From Chara braunii (Eukaryota; Streptophyta; Charophyceae; Charales; Characeae), in contig BFEA01000206.1 of NCBI GenBank assembly GCA_003427395.1, positions 1,125,650 to 1,189,649 on the forward strand: a stretch of DNA of 64,000 nt, read 5' to 3'. The position numbers and the translations under genes are program-made. Shown here piece by piece: positions 59,701 to 64,000 of the stretch (its first letter is position 1; the number at the start of each line of letters is the position of its first letter). The notes beneath the pieces were generated by a model. The model was not told where the DNA came from. It made no database searches and saw nothing but the letters and a program-made list of their open reading frames with translations.

Positions 59701-60612
59701 CGACGATCTGGGCCGTTCACATGACTGAAACCCCAGATCATTGCCACATCACCAGCCAAGGCCGTTCATGCCAGATCACAGGTGTGGTGATCTGCGTGCA
59801 ATCTGGGCTGCTGATATGCACGAACATGAAGTGTGGTGATCAGCCTGCAATCTGGGCTGCGGACATGCACGAACTGGAAAGATATGAATTGTGGTGATCA
59901 GCCTGCAATCTGGACCGTTAACATGCACGAACGGCGACTGGCCCAGATGAGGCCCATATGTACCTTAGCGGTTTCTATGTCCCATAGATGGGTGACTACT
60001 TGGAGCGAACTGCTCAGGATTCTGTTTTCCATCTCCTAAGGAGAGATGAGCATATTTTCACAGGACAATCAAGCAACTCACAAGAGACACCATGAAGGTA
60101 AACCATCTGATGTCTCATGGACGACATAAAGGCAGTCGCAGAGAACCTTCCTGATGTCTCATGGACGACAGAAAGGCAGTCACAGAGATATGGATGTTCG
60201 GGAGACGGTCACAGAGAAACGACAGTCGTGAGTTTCATCGATTGTCCTCTCAAAGACAAATCCTGTCATCGACTGGACATGAATGTACAACCTATAGGCC
60301 AAAGCGTTCACAAAGCCTGTATGACCTTTGTTTTTTGCCTCCCGTGGACAGGCCAAGAGTACTGCCTTGCTCCAAATCAGAGCATTTATTGCCTCGATGA
60401 GGCTTGAAAAGAGCCGCATACATACATTTGCAGCATTCCAACGTTAGACTAGTTGCCAGCGTTCACAAGAGTGCAGGCAGGCATGGGAAATATGAGCTCA
60501 TTCCATAGGAGCAGCAGAAATGGAAAATTGTCCAGTTGGATGAACTAACCTGAAATCCTGCACTCTTTTCAAACGTTGCAATCTTGTGCACAAATCCAAA
60601 CGCAGAAAATAC
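46068..60612 (-). CDS. Polypyrimidine tract-binding protein (PTB), eight 3'-terminal exons; 5' end not in window
   Basis: A plant-type PTB/hnRNP-I protein, which binds CU-rich pre-mRNA and regulates splicing. Exons (minus strand): 60550-60612, 53658-53731, 52610-52705, 51678-51735, 49409-49489, 47530-47611, 47249-47361 and 46068-46604. Every intron shows GT-AG borders and all phases join, giving about 367 codons. They encode RRM2 from its first helix (VFSAFG... through [24 protein letters not shown]), the linker [11 protein letters not shown]3 ([41 protein letters not shown]) and a 178-residue Pro/Gly-rich tail starting [14 protein letters not shown]. The first in-window exon starts mid-RRM2, so RRM1 and the N-terminus lie upstream; I searched to 64000 without finding them. 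Plant PTB genes are often autoregulated by alternative splicing (family knowledge). Confidence 0.9.
47029..47195. repeat. Tandem duplication, ~75 bp conserved in a 90-bp period
   Basis: AAACTACAAATACNTCTGG begins at 47029 and 47119, followed by a matching GCAGCCATTCGTGAACC-type text. It lies in the last PTB intron. Confidence 0.9.
47249..47361 (-). CDS. PTB exon: RRM3 end
   Basis: 113 nt, acceptor TGCAG, donor GTAAT. It completes Asp, then reads [20 protein letters not shown] and [17 protein letters not shown]. Confidence 0.93.
47530..47611 (-). CDS. PTB exon: RRM3 centre
   Basis: 82 nt, acceptor AACAG, donor GTGGG. It reads [16 protein letters not shown] and [11 protein letters not shown], then one base of an Asp codon. 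Like the RRM2 exon at 60550, it begins in phase 0 exactly at VFSAFG. Confidence 0.92.
48056..48325 (+). pseudogene. rps19: Mitochondrial rps19 pseudogene (NUMT)
   Basis: The plus strand reads [36 protein letters not shown] and [17 protein letters not shown], the whole conserved body of small-subunit protein S19 (uS19), ending at TAA (48323-48325). The N-terminal TYRSF lies in a different frame just upstream (about 48062-48078), so a frameshift separates it from GPFVDA. In mitochondria the protein sits in the head of the small subunit. Here, in an intron and antisense to PTB, it is a relic. Confidence 0.85.
48347..48367. terminator. Perfect hairpin downstream of the rps19 relic
   Basis: 9-bp arms AGCAGACGC and GCGTCTGCT around a GAA loop, 22 bp after the rps19 stop. 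Such hairpins are common in organelle intergenic DNA, where they stabilise transcript ends. Its function there is inferred; in the nuclear copy it should have none. Confidence 0.4.
48582..48752 (+). pseudogene. rpl2: Mitochondrial rpl2 fragment (NUMT)
   Basis: Reads [21 protein letters not shown] in one frame up to about 48660, then [16 protein letters not shown] and [11 protein letters not shown] in the next frame. This is the conserved centre of ribosomal protein L2 (uL2). A single missing base near 48661 breaks the frame. Only the middle of the gene is present. Confidence 0.85.
49011..49050. repeat. (TG)n(AC)n microsatellite, self-complementary
   Basis: About 11 TG units join about 8 AC units through TACA, so the transcript could fold back on itself. 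In the PTB intron. Confidence 0.95.
49409..49489 (-). CDS. PTB exon: start of RRM3
   Basis: 81 nt, phase 0, reads [17 protein letters not shown] then [10 protein letters not shown], the RNP2-type strand and first helix of RRM3. The donor is GTAAG. The acceptor is probably GACAAG at 49490; an AG three bases downstream is an alternative that would drop one Lys. Confidence 0.88.
50204..50370. repeat. 84-bp tandem duplication in a PTB intron
   Basis: TCCCAAGAGCTAGGGC begins at 50204 and 50288; the copies are almost identical. The intron is 49490-51677. Confidence 0.95.
50515..50731. repeat. Imperfect ~123-bp tandem pair, each ending in (CT)n
   Basis: Each unit has GCAGCCA-GAGGGAG-GCAGAAATGGGCG and ends in a CT run (about 50581-50603 and 50700-50731). 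Confidence 0.85.
50832..51677. other. Rest of the PTB intron before the linker exon
   Basis: No feature recognised. A 195-codon plus-strand ORF (51094-51681) runs through it and into the antisense of the linker exon; it shows no known domain and is treated as chance. Confidence 0.5.
51678..51735 (-). CDS. PTB exon: RRM2-RRM3 linker
   Basis: 58 nt, acceptor TGCAG, donor GTATG. It completes Arg and reads [19 protein letters not shown], the conserved plant PTB linker. Confidence 0.85.
52610..52705 (-). CDS. PTB exon: RRM2 end
   Basis: 96 nt, acceptor TGCAG, donor GTATG. It completes Arg, then reads [16 protein letters not shown] and [15 protein letters not shown], again leaving AG of an Arg codon. 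Confidence 0.92.
53514..53612. repeat. ~56-bp imperfect tandem duplication in a PTB intron
   Basis: AAAACTATTG-A-GGGA-AACCACTTGCAGT recurs at about 53515 and 53571, close to the donor side of the exon at 53658. Confidence 0.85.
53658..53731 (-). CDS. PTB exon: RRM2 centre
   Basis: 74 nt, acceptor TTCAG, donor GTAAG. It reads [15 protein letters not shown] then AALEGRSIP, ending in two bases (AG) of an Arg codon completed by the next exon. Confidence 0.9.
54880..54957. repeat. 44-bp tandem duplication
   Basis: GATGCCACCGTGCTCTAGTT and following bases occur at about 54883 and 54927, nearly identical. Confidence 0.92.
58850..59530. repeat. Purine-rich block
   Basis: About 650 bp with strong G/A bias on the plus strand (C/T on the PTB sense strand). 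CU-rich RNA is what PTB itself binds, so an autoregulatory role is conceivable but purely inferred. Confidence 0.5.
59781..59936. repeat. ~55-bp tandem repeat, three copies
   Basis: TGTGGTGATC-GC-TGCAATCTGG ... ATGCACGAAC recurs at about 59783, 59834 and 59891. Confidence 0.9.
60108..60190. repeat. ~42-bp tandem duplication
   Basis: CTGATGTCTCATGGACGACA begins at about 60108 and 60150, followed by matching AAAGGCAGTC-CAGAGA. Confidence 0.92.
60550..60612 (-). CDS. PTB exon: start of RRM2 (VFSAFG)
   Basis: 63 nt, phase 0 at both ends, acceptor TGCAG and donor GTTAG. It reads [16 protein letters not shown] plus SAGFQ, almost the plant PTB RRM2 text. Confidence 0.9.
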
Positions 60613-61269
60613 CTGCATCAGACACAATGGCCGCAATTGGCCCAAAAAAGAACTTCAGTTCGCTGGAGGTAGAGAGAAGGAACAAGTCCTCAGCAGACAA
60701 CTGCTTCATATATTTGATGCAAACCAGCAAGCTACAGACTCGCCAGCTTTTTCCCTTCCCTCAACACAAAAGCAACAAACCAATACATGGTCAAAAGGAG
60801 AAGATACTTTTTAGAACAAAACGTATTGCCAAACAGAAAGACACACCAAGAAAGAGCAGTTCAATTGGGAGCAGGGCTCTTTTCCCAGACCTCATTCAGA
60901 ACCATAGTGCAACAGCCGAAGGCATTCCTCACATACGTGCAACAGAAACAACGAAAACATCATGTGGTCAAAAGGGCCACAAACATCATCACCAAGGGCA
61001 CGAGAAAAATAAAGAAAGGGACCAAATGGGAAGAAAGCAGGCCACCAAGTAGGCGTAAATGATCCTTGAGACAGAAAAATACAAAAGACACCAGGAGCTA
61101 AACACCACTACAAGTGGCAAAAGAGACATGAGCCTGCAGAATAGAATCCGAGAACACAAGGACAGAAGTGTGGCTAAGCGCGAGAACAGAGGACACATAG
61201 GAATGCAGTCCGGTTTGTGTGCAGGTTCCCGCTAATTAGATACGGGACAGTGAAAGGCCAAATGACATA

Positions 61270-61391
61270 GTCTGTCACTGCGTTGGCTCGCTGATAAGGT
61301 TTTGAGCAGCTGTGGTCAGGCCATTACTGAGTCTGTCACTGCGTTGGCTCGCTGATAAGGTTTTGAGCAGCTGTGGTCAGGCCATTACTGA
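61270..61391. repeat. Perfect 61-bp tandem duplication
   Basis: GTCTGTCACTGCGTTGGCTC begins at 61270 and 61331; the two 61-bp units appear identical, so the event is recent or an assembly duplicate. Confidence 0.97.
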
Positions 61392-62130
61392 AAGTCATTT
61401 ACCCAGTGTTTTGTGCAGGCCGTCTCCAGAGTGTATTTTCGGGCAGCGACAGATCTTCAAACGGTTCTTGGTGCTTTCTGGATTCTCTGCGTGGGGTCTG
61501 AACCTGCAATCGGTGAAGTCTCTTCCATTTAGGGTGCAAATCCACTTTGATTTCCGTCAGCATGGAAAAGGCTTAATTCAAGCAACACACCGGCAGCCGG
61601 CTGCGGTTCAACCTCTTGCTGAATTCAATTGCATCAGTCAAAACAGTCTGTCACAGTCTCCTGTTTTCTGTCCCTCTGCCTTGAGTTTACCATGCACTTC
61701 CCTATGACAGCAAATAATCCACATACAGGACATCCAGTTATACAGAGAGGCCAAGATCCAGCTTCCAAACGACTGCACATACATCTCCATACTTCCGTGG
61801 GATTTCACCAACCTCGTTTGGTTGAGGTTTTCCATTTTGGGGGGGCCTGAAATCACCGAAGTTCTACCAGATTTCACTCTACAGCAGACCCGCCACCATT
61901 ACGAAGCCCATTACCAAGAGCACTTCACAGCTGCCGAGCTCAGTGCCCCCGCTCAGGTAGTCAGTTTTCCATCTGGAAAGAAAAGGATCGATCATGGCTG
62001 AACCTGCTTTCCATCACCGGACAATCAACCGAACGTACGTTTTTTTTTGTCCAAATGGAATCTCGGCCAGAACGTCCCATACACAACAAGCAGAAGGTAC
62101 ATACAATAATATACTCCTGGTTGCTTGCCA

Positions 62131-62252
62131 TGGGGGGTAAGGAGGAGGGAGAGGAGGGGCGGAGAACAGACAATACTCAGAAACAGGCATAGGGGGGTAA
62201 GGTGGAGGGAGAGGAGGGTGGGAGAACAGACGATACTGCAAGAAACAGGCAT
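62131..62252. repeat. ~61-bp tandem duplication
   Basis: GGGGGGTAAGG-GGAGGGAGAG ... AGAAACAGGCATA occurs twice with a few differences. Confidence 0.9.
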
Positions 62253-64000
62253 ACAGCTTTTACAGGGGCCAACTCGAAATACATTCACTTCATTTCAGGG
62301 AGGAAAGTACAGGCATTTCCATTATAGCAATGTGAAAGAGTTTTCAGAGAGCACATTGGAGTGCACATCAGCCCGCACATACCCAAAACATCAATCATTA
62401 CCAGGCAGGGAACCAAGAAATGATGACCGACTTCCTACTCTTCTACCGAACTGCTATGATCGACAAGATCCACTCCACCTTGACCATCCCCTCCTACCTC
62501 CCAATACCACAGTAGCGGAAACATCAGTGTAATACTGCCATGACATGACATTCAAAACATTGATGTGGGAGTCCTTCCGCAGTATCATCTGCCCCCTCCG
62601 CACCCTTCCCATCAGCCTTCCAACCTCGGCATTTTTACCATACCTCCAACTCTGGCCCCCACCAGACACGATTTCGTTCTTTTCTAATTCTGTTTCTCGT
62701 TTTGTTATTACCATTTCCGCAGGCACAATGACGCTAGATGCCTTGTGTTCTTTTGCAATTAATTTTTGGTTTTCCTTTTGCACCTTGCTTTCCAAGTTTG
62801 GCTTCATCTTTTCTTAATTCTCTTTCGCTACCCTTACGTATAGCTGCAGATCAAGGTAGAACCTCACATCCCGAACCCAGGGCTTGGTTGACCCAAGTCA
62901 CAGACAAGGGTGGTGGGTGTGATCTCCTGCATCCACTGACTCCAGTAACACACTGGCTCCAGTAACAACCGCCAAGGCGATGCATCTGTTCATCAGATGG
63001 AACTGCCCTGCTCAGCGAATCAATGCACGAGGTCAGCAATTCATGAGACCAAACTCGAGCAGACCCAAATGTGGGGTCGAAAACAACATAGCGAAGACCC
63101 ATGCTCCGTAACTGTTGTGAGACTCGTCTTGAAGGTAAACAAATCGCAATATATAAAAGAAGAAAATTCCAGATATGTCGTGGAAACCACAGCCAAGCTA
63201 CTGCTTTGGACTGAACGCGGGCACATGTGCCGTCGCATGAGCAAATTTGGCCCCTGAATACGATACTACCTCGCCTAGACAAGTTTTCCTCAGAGAGCGA
63301 TTTGCCTTTCTTTCGTTCACAGCCATCTGATCGGCCAAGCAGGCATTTGAGCACCTCTTCTGTGGGGCCTATATAGGTTATCAATCAACAAGCTACATCT
63401 ACCTACAATTGCAAAACTGAAATTGCTGACCGTAAGGCCATAGTTTAAGACCGCAGCCAAGTAAGCGCAAGGACTATCAAAAGAACGCTGCATTTACCAC
63501 CACGTCGACTTCCACAGCAAGAGAGTAGCCAGAGAAAAGAAGAAAAGATGCAATGCTGGGCCCCTTACCCACGACTCCCAAAAAAAGCTCAAACGCTGAC
63601 AAATAACAAACATAGACCAACTGCTCAGTGGCACCTTCAAGGGGAGAAACCACTTAAAAGTAGGAAATACAAAACGGGGGGGACGGTGGGGGACGGGGGG
63701 GTCAGATGCATTGAGATCCTCAAAATCATCACAACTTCTGCAGACTTTCACTGTACAGAGAGAATCGCATCACCGCCAATCGTTAGTGCAACACCGCAGT
63801 TGTACTCGTTCTTAACCTTCAGACGCAATCACTAATTAACACTCGTTTGTAACTGATTGTCAAAGATTAAGAGTTCCATTTCTCTATCGACTTGGAACGC
63901 GACCAACAGAGTCGACAGTCTGCTCAACATGGAATGAATCACGTTGCATGGACTGCAGTTTTTGTCCTTTCTGGCTTTGCTTAGGCCTTCATTTTGAGCT

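Larger units (their letters stand above)
53732..60549. other. Long PTB intron (6.8 kb)
   Basis: Contains several local tandem duplications (listed separately) and CT/GA-rich stretches, including a purine-rich block at 58.85-59.5 kb. ORFs such as 55725-56288 (minus, 187 codons) and 58681-59154 (minus, 157 codons) have no recognisable domain. No nested gene was identified. Confidence 0.55.
60613..64000. other. PTB intron or upstream region to window end
   Basis: This should contain the intron 5' of the RRM2 exon. I looked for RRM1, the RRM1-RRM2 linker and the start of RRM2 on the minus strand and did not find them, so the intron probably extends beyond 64000. ORFs here (for example 62454-62807 and 62851-63384, minus) have no recognisable domain. 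Confidence 0.5.

Noticed and set aside
60613-64000. RRM1 and 5' exons of PTB
   Set aside because: I looked for the antisense of conserved RRM1 and RRM1-RRM2 linker text and did not find it; the exons are probably beyond the window.

Overview
This is a nuclear window from a eukaryote, most likely a plant-lineage (streptophyte) genome. The best guess is a charophyte alga of the Chara type with a large, repeat-rich genome. The clues are a polypyrimidine-tract-binding protein (PTB) gene of the plant three-RRM kind, a fragment of plant-type mitochondrial DNA, kilobase introns, and roughly 40 kb of gene-free repetitive DNA. The species assignment is inference. The window is an assembled draft: it holds 22 N positions (a 21-N gap and one single N) and a sequencing-library adapter.

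Only two nuclear protein-coding genes are well supported, both on the minus strand. At the left end (912-5645) is one uninterrupted ORF for Integrator complex subunit 3 (INTS3), with a conserved N-terminal domain and a C-terminal helical region split by long Gly/Gln/Ser-rich insertions. At the right end (46068-60612, continuing beyond 64000) are eight 3'-terminal exons of a PTB gene. Their splice phases all agree, and they encode most of RRM2, all of RRM3 and a Pro/Gly-rich tail. Upstream exons, including RRM1, were not found in the window.

One PTB intron (47612-49408) holds a decayed piece of mitochondrial DNA (a NUMT) with frameshifted rps19 and rpl2 pseudogenes. The other PTB introns contain many short tandem duplications and CT/GA microsatellites.

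The middle (about 10-46 kb) is non-coding. It contains: a tandem repeat with a perfect Nextera mate-pair junction adapter (11797-11834); an ATC/GTC-rich block (13.8-15.6 kb); two collinear, diverged copies of a multi-kilobase repeat (about 19.8-24.0 and 29.4-35.1 kb); two arrays of one ~80-bp repeat in opposite orientations (24.1-24.8 and 26.3-27.65 kb); a hAT-like non-autonomous transposon (31639-32425) containing the N gap; several tRNA-like SINE heads; and large CT/CA/TA/TG microsatellites. Two copies of a ~45-nt motif with a hammerhead-ribozyme-like core lie beside TA repeats (about 38.1 and 41.7 kb). No reverse transcriptase, transposase, CRISPR array, rRNA or intact tRNA gene was seen.

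The two genes belong to separate nuclear RNA pathways (Integrator 3'-end processing/transcription attenuation, and splicing regulation). Nothing in the sequence links them beyond sharing the window.
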